Below, piece by piece: positions 1-7,409 of a stretch of DNA of 23,357 nucleotides. Made by a program: the position numbers and the translations under genes. The DNA comes from an uncultured Eudoraea sp. (GTDB lineage Bacteria; Bacteroidota; Bacteroidia; Flavobacteriales; Flavobacteriaceae), in assembly GCA_905479615.1 (NCBI GenBank), contig CAJQNH010000136.1, positions 1-23,357 of the forward strand, read 5' to 3'. The stretch's first letter is position 1; every line of letters starts with the position of its first letter. The notes under the pieces were generated by a model. That model was not told the DNA's origin and made no database searches. It saw only the letters and a program-made list of their open reading frames with translations.

Positions 1-809
1 GCTTCCGCTGCTTTTTTTCCGGAAATCTCCGCAGGGAAAACGTAAGGAGCAAATGCCTTCTCAGTAACCATATAGGTAGTTTTATTAGGAATATCAGGGC
101 CAGGGATATACTTTTTGCCAATAGAATCCCTCATCCTTACAATATCTTTCACGAAAGTAGAATCATTTTCAAAACTGTCCCAAGGCATAGCGTAGACAAT
201 TATGTTCATAGTTCCTTTAGGAATTTCACGGTCTATCCAAACAAAATTATCCTCCTCTTTCCCAACCTTATAAATTGAAGGTAGTCTAAGAGAAATGTCA
301 AATTTGGATTGTAATATTGTGTCTTTATTCAACGAGCGTAAAAATCTTTTTTGCGCCTCTTTCATTTCTGTGCTTTTGAAAGAGGTAATGATTTCATCGG
401 CCCCGGCATCCAGATTATTAATGAGTTCTTCCTCCGTTCTCCCTTTTATTACACCTACCTTTTGAGGTGTTGCGTACAAATCGGTTTTTATATGTGCCAA
501 ATCCAGGCTATCCAAACTAACGTATAAAACGGAACGTCTATGACGTGTCATCCCCGTAAATACTTGAAGGGGCATATGTTCTATTGTAAATTGAGGTTCG
601 TTCCAGGTAAGCCCTACTATAGGTGCTGCAAAGTGTTCTCTCACTTTATCGCCAACCTCACCTTCCCAAAGTTGATTATCCATTACCACGGCGAGTGAAT
701 TGATTGCGCCAACCGAAACAGGTTTATATTTCTTTTTATTTTTGTCGTTACAAGAAACTAATAAAAAAAGAGATAAAAATAGCATTCCAAAGTATTTCAT
801 ATATTTCAT
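1..809 (-). CDS. DUF4837 family lipoprotein (partial, C-terminus beyond window edge)
   Basis: An open frame runs on the minus strand from an ATG at 807-809 to the left edge with no stop, giving about 269 visible residues. The N-terminus is a lipoprotein signal: a short Lys/Tyr start, a hydrophobic stretch, and a lipobox LLVSC with the acylated Cys near residue 20, followed by a Lys/Asn-rich linker. The rest is soluble and lacks motifs I can assign to an enzyme. I recognise it as DUF4837, a Bacteroidota family of unknown function, from its overall sequence and its position after mltD. Its ATG begins one base after the mltD stop, so the two are almost certainly co-transcribed and perhaps translationally coupled. 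A second in-frame ATG at 798-800 is possible, but both keep the signal. A cell-envelope role is inferred from lipidation and neighbour only. Confidence 0.8.
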   Translation of the reverse strand, partial: MKYMKYFGMLFLSLFLLVSCNDKNKKKYKPVSVGAINSLAVVMDNQLWEGEVGDKVREHFAAPIVGLTWNEPQFTIEHMPLQVFTGMTRHRRSVLYVSLDSLDLAHIKTDLYATPQKVGVIKGRTEEELINNLDAGADEIITSFKSTEMKEAQKRFLRSLNKDTILQSKFDISLRLPSIYKVGKEEDNFVWIDREIPKGTMNIIVYAMPWDSFENDSTFVKDIVRMRDSIGKKYIPGPDIPNKTTYMVTEKAFAPYVFPAEISGKKAAE

Positions 810-810
810 T

Positions 811-2445
811 TTAGGATGAACAATCGCACAGTTTCAATTTTGTGCCTGGCTGTAGATTGTTACCGCTAATACCGTTCCATTGTCGTAATTTTTCTATAGT
901 AATTCCGGGATATTTTCTGGAGATAGTCCATAATGAATCGCCTTCTTTTACTGTGTGTACTTTAGAATCGCCTGAAAAACTAACTGCAGGGGTAGATTTT
1001 ATTGATGTTTTTTTATTTGAAGAAGCCACCGTTACAGGCTTTCTCGGATATATGGTAAGTCGCTGACCAATTCTTAAATTATTACTTCTAAGGCCATTCC
1101 ATTGTTTAATTTGGCTAACCCCAACACCATAACGTTCAGCTATCCTGCCAAGATAATCCCCACTTCTTACCCTATATCGAATTCTGTCCTCAGCAGTAAC
1201 CAATTTCGGCAAGGTGCTTTCTTTGCTTTTATTCTCTTTTTCTGCGAATGCATAAATAGCTGCCTCATTGGCTACAAATTTACCAATAGCATCTTTTGGG
1301 AGTCTTAAGAAATATTCTTTGCCTTTTATTTTGGGAATAATATCTAATTTGTATGAAGGATTAAGAACTTTTAACTCTTCATTACTTACACCGACCAGTT
1401 TTGAAATTTGATCAAACGTTATAAGGTTTTTAACATGTACTGTATCAGTTTCAAAATAGGGCCGGTCAACCTTATTTAACCTAATTCCATGTTCGTTCGC
1501 ATACTCGAACAAATACATGGTAGCTAAAAATGCCGGTACATAACCAGCAGTTTCTCTGGGAAGATTCCTTCTTATATTCCAATAATTCGTATAACCGCCA
1601 GATCTTCTAATAGCTTTATTTACATTCCCGGGGCCCGAATTGTAAGCTGCTAAAGCTAAATCCCAGTCCCCAAAGGTTTCATATAGTTTAGATAAATATT
1701 TACATGCCGCTGTAGTTGCTTTAATGGGATCGCTACGTTCATCCACATAACTACTCACATCCAATCCATACATCTTACCCGTGCTATACATAAATTGCCA
1801 TAGACCTGTAGCGCCCACTCTTGACTTTGCTCTGGGGTTTAATGCAGATTCCACGATTGCCAAATACTTTAATTCCAAAGGAATATTGTAATTGTCCAAT
1901 TCCTGCTCAAACATGGGAAAATAAAACTGGCTTGCCGTAATCATGCGTTCTATAAATTCATGCTTCCGCAACAAGAAGGATTGAATTACTCTTTCCAGTG
2001 AAGGATTATACGCGATGTTAAATGGGGTTTTCTGATTAAGCAATTCCAGTCGTTCCTTTAAGACCTCGGTATCAATTGTAAGCTGTTGTAAGGAGTCTGT
2101 CTCCAGGTTTGAGACATAATCATACATCTCATCATATAGGCTTGCGTTTTCATATAGTTCTTTCATCCAAAGACTGTCATATTTAGCAGCCTTAGAATTA
2201 TCCTTAAGGCTGTAGCCTTCGTTTATCCCAGTAGGTTCAATTGAATTATCCTTTTTTGTCAAGGTTTCTTTGAATACAGCATTCAGGTTAATTGGTTTTT
2301 CTATTATTTCAACCTTTTCGTTAGCTGATTTATTTATAGAGGATGCGTCATCCAAGATAGGAGGTGTGTCTTGTTTTTGTGCCAACAATGGCCCAACAAA
2401 AACAAGAAGAAAAATATAAAGAATGATTTCTCTTAATGCAGTCAT
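811..2445 (-). CDS. mltD: Membrane-bound lytic murein transglycosylase D (SLT + LysM domains)
   Basis: The 544-residue product should cleave the MurNAc-GlcNAc glycosidic bond of peptidoglycan, leaving 1,6-anhydro ends. A signal peptide covers about residues 1-22 (ending LLAQ). The transglycosylase (SLT, family 1) domain spans about 165-320. Its catalytic Glu is E199 in the motif AIVESALNPRAKS, followed by GATGLWQF and the conserved AAYNSGPGNV (266-275). Two clear LysM peptidoglycan-binding repeats lie at about 424-467 and 496-539, each with a YxVxxGD or HTVKEGDSL start and an NxLxxGxxLxL end. A weaker LysM-like segment is at about 335-385. Residues 25-110 are a low-complexity linker. Unlike E. 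coli MltD there is no lipobox. The gene follows pgk by 117 bases and abuts the DUF4837 gene. The family assignment is firm; substrate details follow from the family. Confidence 0.93.
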   Translation of the reverse strand: MTALREIILYIFLLVFVGPLLAQKQDTPPILDDASSINKSANEKVEIIEKPINLNAVFKETLTKKDNSIEPTGINEGYSLKDNSKAAKYDSLWMKELYENASLYDEMYDYVSNLETDSLQQLTIDTEVLKERLELLNQKTPFNIAYNPSLERVIQSFLLRKHEFIERMITASQFYFPMFEQELDNYNIPLELKYLAIVESALNPRAKSRVGATGLWQFMYSTGKMYGLDVSSYVDERSDPIKATTAACKYLSKLYETFGDWDLALAAYNSGPGNVNKAIRRSGGYTNYWNIRRNLPRETAGYVPAFLATMYLFEYANEHGIRLNKVDRPYFETDTVHVKNLITFDQISKLVGVSNEELKVLNPSYKLDIIPKIKGKEYFLRLPKDAIGKFVANEAAIYAFAEKENKSKESTLPKLVTAEDRIRYRVRSGDYLGRIAERYGVGVSQIKQWNGLRSNNLRIGQRLTIYPRKPVTVASSNKKTSIKSTPAVSFSGDSKVHTVKEGDSLWTISRKYPGITIEKLRQWNGISGNNLQPGTKLKLCDCSS

Positions 2446-2534
2446 ATATCTGATTTTTGGCCGAAGGGTGTAAGCGAAAATCGCATTTTTTTGTGAAACA
2501 TTGAAATTATGCTTCTTAAACTATTTTTAAAAAA

Positions 2535-2542
2535 CAAAAATA
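2535..2542 (-). promoter_or_regulatory. Candidate Bacteroidota -7 element for mltD
   Basis: On the minus strand this reads TATTTTTG, an exact TAnnTTTG match, between the pgk stop and the mltD start. The predicted transcript would have a leader of about 85 bases. No TTG is visible at the expected -33 distance, and the site sits in a T-rich stretch that could arise by chance or form part of a pgk terminator, so support is modest. Confidence 0.35.
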
Positions 2543-2562
2543 CCCGTTTATCGATAACGCCT

Positions 2563-3756
2563 TTATGCCTCTAATATTGCCGCAATTCCAGGCAGGGATT
2601 TACCCTCCAGGCTTTCCAGCATAGCGCCACCGCCAGTAGATACATAGCTTACTTTATCTTCAAACCCAAATTGTTTTACGGCAGCCACTGAATCTCCTCC
2701 TCCAACTAATGAAAATGCTCCATTTCTAGTGGCTTCGTCAATAAAATTACCAACGGAAATCGTGCCTTTCGCAAAGCTCTCCATTTCAAAAACGCCTATG
2801 GGACCATTCCACAGTATAGTTTTGGAGGAAAGTATAACTTCTTTAAAGATAGCCAAAGTCTTTGGTCCGGCATCTAACCCTTGCCAGCCATCAGGAATAT
2901 CATCAACAGCCACAATCTTTGTGTTTGCGTTGTTATCAAAGTCATCAGCAGCTATTACATCTACTGGAAGATGAACCTGAACTCCCTGTTCTTTAGCTTT
3001 CTGAAGTATGGAAAGGGCAAGATCCATCTTATCATCCTCACAAATTGAATTTCCTACTTTACCCCCCTGTGCTTTTATAAAGGTATAGGTCATCCCTCCC
3101 CCTATTATCAAGTGATTTATCTTACTAAGGATGTTTTCAATAATGGTGATTTTTGATGAGACTTTAGCGCCCCCAAGTATTGCTGTAACCGGTTTTTCTC
3201 CTGTTGCCATAACCTTATCTATAGCCTTGATTTCTTTTGCCAACAGGTACCCAAAACCCTTTTTATCCGGAAAAAAACCTGCCACAACCGTCGTGGAAGC
3301 ATGTGCTCTGTGAGCTGTGCCAAAAGCATCATTGACAAAAATATCTCCTAAATGCCCCAATTTTTCTGCAAAGGATGCGTCTCCTTTTTCTTCTTCAGCG
3401 TAAAAGCGAAGATTTTCCAGTAAAAGGACTTCTCCATTTTGCAATTCCGCAACCGCTCTTTCCGCCTTCTCACCTACGCAATCATCTACAAACTTCACCT
3501 GAACACCCAAGACTTCTGATACTTTATCACAAATATGTGATAATGATAATGCAGAAACTCGCTCTCCTTTAGGTCTTCCAAGATGACTCATAAGAACTGC
3601 GCTTCCGCCGTCTTCCAGGATTTTAATTATTGTTGGTTTGGCCGCCTCAATTCGATTCGAATCTGTTACATTAAAATCCTCATCTAATGGAACATTAAAA
3701 TCTACTCGTACTAAAGCTTTTTTATTTTCGAAATTAAAATCATCTATTGTTATCAT
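2563..3756 (-). CDS. pgk: Phosphoglycerate kinase
   Basis: The 397-residue protein is full length for bacterial PGK. It transfers the acyl phosphate of 1,3-bisphosphoglycerate to ADP, making ATP and 3-phosphoglycerate in cytoplasmic glycolysis. The N-terminal substrate-binding domain shows VRVDFNVPL (17-24) and SHLGRP (57-62). The hinge and nucleotide domain shows LGGAKVSSK near 195, GPIGVFE, and the C-terminal GGGDSVAAV and STGGGAMLE near 352-378. The start ATG at 3754-3756 is supported by a -7 element 25-32 bases upstream. It is transcribed divergently from the delta-prime gene; the two promoters share a gap of about 100 bases. mltD follows on the same strand but may have its own promoter. 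Confidence 0.97.
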   Translation of the reverse strand: MITIDDFNFENKKALVRVDFNVPLDEDFNVTDSNRIEAAKPTIIKILEDGGSAVLMSHLGRPKGERVSALSLSHICDKVSEVLGVQVKFVDDCVGEKAERAVAELQNGEVLLLENLRFYAEEEKGDASFAEKLGHLGDIFVNDAFGTAHRAHASTTVVAGFFPDKKGFGYLLAKEIKAIDKVMATGEKPVTAILGGAKVSSKITIIENILSKINHLIIGGGMTYTFIKAQGGKVGNSICEDDKMDLALSILQKAKEQGVQVHLPVDVIAADDFDNNANTKIVAVDDIPDGWQGLDAGPKTLAIFKEVILSSKTILWNGPIGVFEMESFAKGTISVGNFIDEATRNGAFSLVGGGDSVAAVKQFGFEDKVSYVSTGGGAMLESLEGKSLPGIAAILEA

Positions 3757-3780
3757 TCAGAATAATTATTTAGAGAATGG

Positions 3781-3788
3781 CAAATGTA
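3781..3788 (-). promoter_or_regulatory. Bacteroidota -7 promoter element of pgk
   Basis: The minus strand reads TACATTTG here, an exact TAnnTTTG match. It would place the transcription start near 3775, about 18 bases before the pgk ATG. No good -33 TTG is visible at the usual spacing. Confidence 0.5.
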
Positions 3789-3829
3789 AAGATTATTACA
3801 ATTCAGTTAAAGGCGGCTCGAATAATTTA

Positions 3830-3858
3830 TTGTTAGATGATCAAATGTCCTATATTTG
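3830..3858 (+). promoter_or_regulatory. Bacteroidota promoter (-33 TTG / -7 TATATTTG) of the delta-prime gene
   Basis: TTG at 3830-3832 and TATATTTG at 3851-3858 are separated by 18 bases, close to the Bacteroidota sigma-A (RpoD) consensus. The predicted transcription start is around 3864-3867, on or next to the ATG at 3864. This is therefore incompatible with translation from the upstream in-frame ATG at 3837 and hints at a leaderless or nearly leaderless mRNA. Confidence 0.55.
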
Positions 3859-3863
3859 AAAGT

Positions 3864-5015
3864 ATGTTATTCAAGGATATTCTAGGGCTTTCTCATATAA
3901 AAAATCATCTTTGGTCAAGTGCTGATGCAGGACGCATACCACACGCCCAATTATTTTTAGGTCCCGAGGGCAGCGGTACGCTTGTAACTGCTCTGGCATA
4001 TGCGCAATATTTGTTGTGTGAAAATTCAGGTGGTGAGAACATTCCTATTGAAGATTCATGCAACCTGAAATGTTCTTCTTTATCCCATCCAGATCTACAC
4101 TTCGCATTTCCTGTGTCCAATTCAGATAAGGTAAAATCGCATGCTGTAAGTAATAATTATTTGCAGGAATGGCGGCAATTTGTAAAAGAACAGCCTTATG
4201 GAAATCTTTTTGATTGGTACCAACTTATAGGCACGGAAAAAAAACAAGGGCAAATTGGGGTTGACGAAGCTTATGATATTGTAAAAAAACTCTCCTTAAA
4301 ATCCTATGAAGGCGGATATAAAATAATGATTCTTTGGATGGCTGAAACTATGAACATAGCTGCTTCAAATAAACTGCTTAAATTAATTGAAGAGCCTCCG
4401 AATAAAACTGTATTCATATTTATTGCAGAAGACGAAGAACAGATCCTTCAAACAATACGTTCCAGATGTCAGGTATTACACTTCCCTCCATTATCTGAAG
4501 ATGCAATTGCTGCGGCATTGATAGAAAAAGGTCTGATGAGAGAAGAAGCTTTAATGGTTGCCCATGAAGCGAATGGAAATTTTAATAAAGCTATGGATCT
4601 TATGAACAAAGATTCTGAAGAATTAATTTTTGAAAAGTGGTTTGTTCAATGGGTTCGCAGTGCATTTAAAGCAAAAGGTAATAAAGCCGCAATTCACGAA
4701 TTAATTCTATGGAGTGAAGAAGTTGCCAAAACCGGAAGAGAAACTCAGAAAAAATTTCTAAAATATTGTTTGGCCGTAATGAGACAGGCCATGCTGTTGA
4801 ATTATAATGTTAAAGAATTGGTCTATATGCGCATACATATTGACGGCTTTCAACTTGAGAAGTTTGCCCCTTTTATTCACGAGAGAAATATTTTATCTAT
4901 CGTAACCGAATTGGAAGAAGCTATTTATCATATAGAGCGAAACGGGAATTCAAAAATTATATTGACGGATTTATCCATAAGGCTAACTCGTCTATTGCAT
5001 AAATCGGCGGCCTAG
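3864..5015 (+). CDS. holB: DNA polymerase III subunit delta-prime (clamp-loader AAA+ subunit)
   Basis: The 383-residue product (from the chosen start) is the delta-prime subunit of the clamp loader, which helps load the sliding clamp during replication. The N-terminus MLFKDILG is the usual start of this family. The Walker A region reads GPEGSGT (33-39), lacking the catalytic Lys, as expected for an ATPase-inactive delta-prime. Cys 52, 66 and 70 are remnants of the zinc module, with fewer ligands than the classical four-Cys form. LLKLIEEPP (171-179) and SRC (200-202) are the conserved AAA+ and arginine-finger motifs. The longest open frame begins at an ATG at 3837, but a promoter -7 element lies between that ATG and 3864, so I place the start at 3864. 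The C-terminal third is helical, as in the clamp-loader collar. The DoxX-like gene follows after 54 bases. Confidence 0.9.
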   Translation: MLFKDILGLSHIKNHLWSSADAGRIPHAQLFLGPEGSGTLVTALAYAQYLLCENSGGENIPIEDSCNLKCSSLSHPDLHFAFPVSNSDKVKSHAVSNNYLQEWRQFVKEQPYGNLFDWYQLIGTEKKQGQIGVDEAYDIVKKLSLKSYEGGYKIMILWMAETMNIAASNKLLKLIEEPPNKTVFIFIAEDEEQILQTIRSRCQVLHFPPLSEDAIAAALIEKGLMREEALMVAHEANGNFNKAMDLMNKDSEELIFEKWFVQWVRSAFKAKGNKAAIHELILWSEEVAKTGRETQKKFLKYCLAVMRQAMLLNYNVKELVYMRIHIDGFQLEKFAPFIHERNILSIVTELEEAIYHIERNGNSKIILTDLSIRLTRLLHKSAA

Positions 5016-5069
5016 TCATTATAATATATTGCAAATGCTTGATAATAAAATAATTATATAAAATATATT

Positions 5070-5468
5070 ATGGAAAACATACTCAATAATGCGGCCGCAC
5101 TTTTAATATTGTTATTCCTTATAATTACTTTTTTACAAAGTGGGATTGACAAAATAATTGATTGGAAAGGAAATCTGGGTTGGTTGCAAGGGCATTTTAA
5201 GGATACACCACTAAAAGACCTGGTGCCTATCCTGCTGACAATCATACTTATTACGGAGGTGGCTGCAGGCGTTTTATGTGCTATAGGGTTATATCAACTA
5301 CTTTTTAAAGGAGAAGGTGCCATTGCGTTTTATGGGGCAATCTTGTCTTGTATAGCCTTACTTATGCTACTGTTTGGACAAAGAACAGCCAAAGATTATG
5401 ATGGAGCAAGGACTATTGCAATCTATTTTATTCCCGCAATTTTCCTTGTTTTTCTACTCCAGCCTTAA
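5070..5468 (+). CDS. DoxX-like integral membrane protein
   Basis: A 132-residue, very hydrophobic protein with four predicted membrane segments at about 5-25, 50-73, 82-102 and 112-131. The pattern matches the DoxX/DoxD superfamily: a first helix ending in an SGIDKI motif, short loops, and a small charged segment (GQRTAKDYDGA) before the last helix. Some members take part in redox or quinone-linked membrane processes, but the substrate here cannot be told from sequence. It follows the delta-prime gene on the same strand and is convergent with the OmpH-like gene. No catalytic residues are recognised. The ATG at 5070 is the only reasonable start. Family is fairly sure; function is unknown. Confidence 0.78.
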   Translation: MENILNNAAALLILLFLIITFLQSGIDKIIDWKGNLGWLQGHFKDTPLKDLVPILLTIILITEVAAGVLCAIGLYQLLFKGEGAIAFYGAILSCIALLMLLFGQRTAKDYDGARTIAIYFIPAIFLVFLLQP

Positions 5469-5495
5469 ATCAAAAATAACACACGAGATCAACCG

Positions 5496-5521
5496 TTCTT
5501 TCGACTTTAAAGAAATCTTTT
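5496..5521. terminator. Weak AT-rich hairpin between convergent genes
   Basis: TTCTTT at 5496-5501 pairs with AAAGAA at 5509-5514 across a 7-base loop, and a T-rich stretch follows. It lies between the DoxX-like gene and the convergent OmpH-like gene, where a terminator is expected. The stem is short and AT-rich, so it may be chance. Confidence 0.3.
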
Positions 5522-5554
5522 TATAGAACTTCATTAGTAAATAAAGCCCGGATA

Positions 5555-6061
5555 TTAGTTCTTGTACTGCTCGTTTAGGATTTTCAAAATGTCTTGAGTA
5601 AGGTCCTTTGTGTCAGTTCCATATAGCACACTACCACCATCTCCCCCGCTTAAGATATAAGTAAATCCATTACTTTTCCCGTAGCCATTAATCTCCTTCT
5701 TTACTTTACTTATCAAGCTATCCATTTCGATTTGACCTTCCGATTGCATTTGTTGTTCTTCCTGCTGTAATTGTTGGCCTATAAACTGACCCCTTTGTTG
5801 CAGTACACCATACTCTTCCTGGGCCTGGGTTTCGGGCATGCTTTGAGCTTTAGTTTGAAAAGCTTGTGCCTCTATTTGAAATGCCTGAGAAATACTATCT
5901 CTTTTTTTATTCAGTGCTTCTGCTTTAATCTTATATCTGGCTTCAATATCAATTTTTTCCTGATAACCATCCATCAATTTTACGTTATCTACAAAGCCAA
6001 TTTTATTTTGTTCACAAGCTACTGCTACGATTAAAAAAATCGCTAAAACTATTTTTTTCAT
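5555..6061 (-). CDS. OmpH/Skp-like periplasmic chaperone, lipoprotein form
   Basis: The 168-residue product has a lipoprotein signal (MKK start, hydrophobic segment, lipobox VAVAC with Cys 16) and then IGFVDNVKLMDGY, the typical opening of the OmpH/Skp family. Residues about 35-125 form a long Gln/Glu/Lys-rich coiled coil, matching the tentacle helices of Skp. The C-terminal part (KEINGYGKSNGFTYILSGG) is the conserved strand-and-helix end. Skp chaperones outer-membrane proteins in the periplasm; here the protein is probably anchored to a membrane by lipid. It has a -7 element about 23 bases upstream. The methyltransferase gene lies upstream on the same strand, across 266 bases that hold no gene. 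Confidence 0.85.
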   Translation of the reverse strand: MKKIVLAIFLIVAVACEQNKIGFVDNVKLMDGYQEKIDIEARYKIKAEALNKKRDSISQAFQIEAQAFQTKAQSMPETQAQEEYGVLQQRGQFIGQQLQQEEQQMQSEGQIEMDSLISKVKKEINGYGKSNGFTYILSGGDGGSVLYGTDTKDLTQDILKILNEQYKN

Positions 6062-6083
6062 GTGTTTCTTAAATTTAGTTCGG

Positions 6084-6091
6084 CAAAAGTA
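6084..6091 (-). promoter_or_regulatory. Bacteroidota -7 promoter element of the OmpH-like gene
   Basis: The minus strand reads TACTTTTG, an exact TAnnTTTG match, about 23 bases upstream of the ATG at 6059-6061. The predicted leader is about 15-20 bases. No clear -33 TTG is seen. Confidence 0.5.
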
Positions 6092-6327
6092 GTAAAGGTT
6101 TTTGAAATGATTTGTGTTTTATTCAATAAATGGACTGTTGGCTCTTATAAAGAGAATGAGTACTGTTTCTCAGCGGGACAAATTAATAATAGATATTATT
6201 TATGAACTATTTAACAAAGCATGAGTGTTATCTATAATTATTGTCGCTGTTAAACTTCGTATAATTGATAACCGGCAGGGCTATTGAGGAAACAATACTG
6301 AGCTGAATAATATGCGCTTAAATCGCT

Positions 6328-7167
6328 TTAAAACGCTTTTTCGTCCCTTTTAAGAATATAAAGAAGAGATGAATACTCTTTGGTATTCCACGCCCGTATA
6401 TTAGATTTTAGTCCAACCCAAAATGCCTTTAAAAAATTTCCCTTGCCGTATTTATATTTTTCGGAAAGTAAAGAGACGTAGAACGAATCGAATATCATAG
6501 GCTTTATCTTTACCACCCTCATCCCTTTTTGAGCAAAAAGCTTTTTAATAGACAATTGTGAGAAATGCGAAAGATGCCTGGGAACATCATAAGCGGCCCA
6601 ATATTCTTTATAATATTTAGCATCGTAAGATTGGAAATTTGGAACTGCAATGAACAAAGTCCCGTCCTTATTTAAAAGTGATGTTATTTTATTTATTTGT
6701 AAATCCAAATTTGGTAAATGTTCAAGAACATGCCACATCGTAATTACCTGAAAACCCTTTTTCTCTAAAACATCAATGTTTTCATTTAACTTCAGCCCCT
6801 TATCCATTGCCAAGTCTCTTGCCTTTTTATTGGGTTCAATTCCATGTGTTTCCCATCCATTATAATTTGCGGATTCAAGGAAAGAGCCAGTACCCGCTCC
6901 AATATCCAATAGTGTTTTGTCCGAAGTGGTATATTTATTTATCTGGTCAATCTTTTTTCTAAGGTTGTACTTTTTAATATGCTGATATAGTTTGTCAACT
7001 AAAGTTTTTGCGGAATCTGTGTGAGAAATATATGCTTCACTATTATAATAACTACCCAGATCCTTCGGCTCTGGGTGTGTGCGCAACATGTTTAATTCTG
7101 TATCTAATATTAATTCGAATTCTTCTCCGGAAACCGAAAAGTCTTTGGTCTTTAAAAATTTTTTCAT
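6328..7167 (-). CDS. Class I SAM-dependent methyltransferase
   Basis: A 279-residue protein from the chosen ATG at 7165-7167; the longer frame begins at a TTG at 7171-7173, which I consider less likely. The central Rossmann-fold domain (about 85-195) shows motif I LLDIGAGTGSFL for S-adenosylmethionine binding, an acidic post-motif at GIEPN, and the WHVLEHLPN motif IV region. The fold most resembles the Methyltransf_23 / UbiG-like group. N-terminal HPEPKDLGSYYNSEAYISH and C-terminal YDVPRHLSHFS are segments typical of a flavobacterial family that I recall near mnmG. The substrate is unknown. A near-consensus -7 (TATCTTCG on the minus strand at 7205-7212) lies just upstream, so it may be transcribed independently of mnmG, 242 bases away. 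Confidence 0.85.
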   Translation of the reverse strand: MKKFLKTKDFSVSGEEFELILDTELNMLRTHPEPKDLGSYYNSEAYISHTDSAKTLVDKLYQHIKKYNLRKKIDQINKYTTSDKTLLDIGAGTGSFLESANYNGWETHGIEPNKKARDLAMDKGLKLNENIDVLEKKGFQVITMWHVLEHLPNLDLQINKITSLLNKDGTLFIAVPNFQSYDAKYYKEYWAAYDVPRHLSHFSQLSIKKLFAQKGMRVVKIKPMIFDSFYVSLLSEKYKYGKGNFLKAFWVGLKSNIRAWNTKEYSSLLYILKRDEKAF

Positions 7168-7383
7168 TTTCAATTAGTATCGCCTAGAACGTCCTTTTGC
7201 CTTTCGAAGATAGTTTAAAACCTTGTCCTGAAAAAACCAAATACTATTGTGTATATCCATTAATAACGAAATACTTTCAAACTATCAGGTGTTCTCTTCT
7301 TATTTCAAGGTGATTTCCAATGAAGGTATCAGGAGCAGTAAGCTATCTTCCGTTTTTTAGATGCCTAATGGTGTAGTTTTGTT

Positions 7384-7403
7384 TTTGTTCCACGTGGAAC
7401 AAA
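7384..7403. promoter_or_regulatory. parS: parS-like ParB-binding site, copy 2 (downstream of mnmG)
   Basis: TTTGTTCCACGTGGAACAAA is a perfect 20-bp palindrome. Its inner 16 bases (7386-7401) are identical to the copy in ybeY and fit the chromosomal parS consensus TGTTNCACGTGNAACA. It lies six bases past the mnmG stop codon. It could in principle form an RNA hairpin, but no U-tract follows on the mnmG transcript, so an intrinsic terminator is unlikely. Confidence 0.85.
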
Positions 7404-7409
7404 GCTTTA

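Noticed and set aside
2480..2505. GTGAAACA half-site resembling half of parS
   Set aside because: Only one arm is present (TTTTTTTGTGAAACA); without the CACGTG centre it is not a ParB site.
2548..2557. TTATCGATAA palindrome just downstream of pgk
   Set aside because: Ten bases with no loop room; it could contribute to a weak pgk terminator, but the stem is too short to call.
3837..3863. Upstream ATG of the delta-prime gene as the true start
   Set aside because: The promoter -7 element lies between this ATG and the family-typical start at 3864.
6253..6265. AACTTCGTATAAT, a 13-base match to part of loxP
   Set aside because: The inverted second arm is absent and nothing phage-like is nearby; a short chance match in AT-rich intergenic DNA.
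7168..7173. TTG start of the methyltransferase two codons before the ATG
   Set aside because: An ATG at 7165-7167 gives the expected N-terminus MKKFLKTKDFSVSG; a TTG so close by is less likely to be used.
7384..7403. The 20-bp palindrome as an intrinsic terminator of mnmG
   Set aside because: On the mnmG strand it is followed by A-rich sequence, not a T-run, and the same 16 bases occur inside ybeY, which fits a DNA-binding site better.
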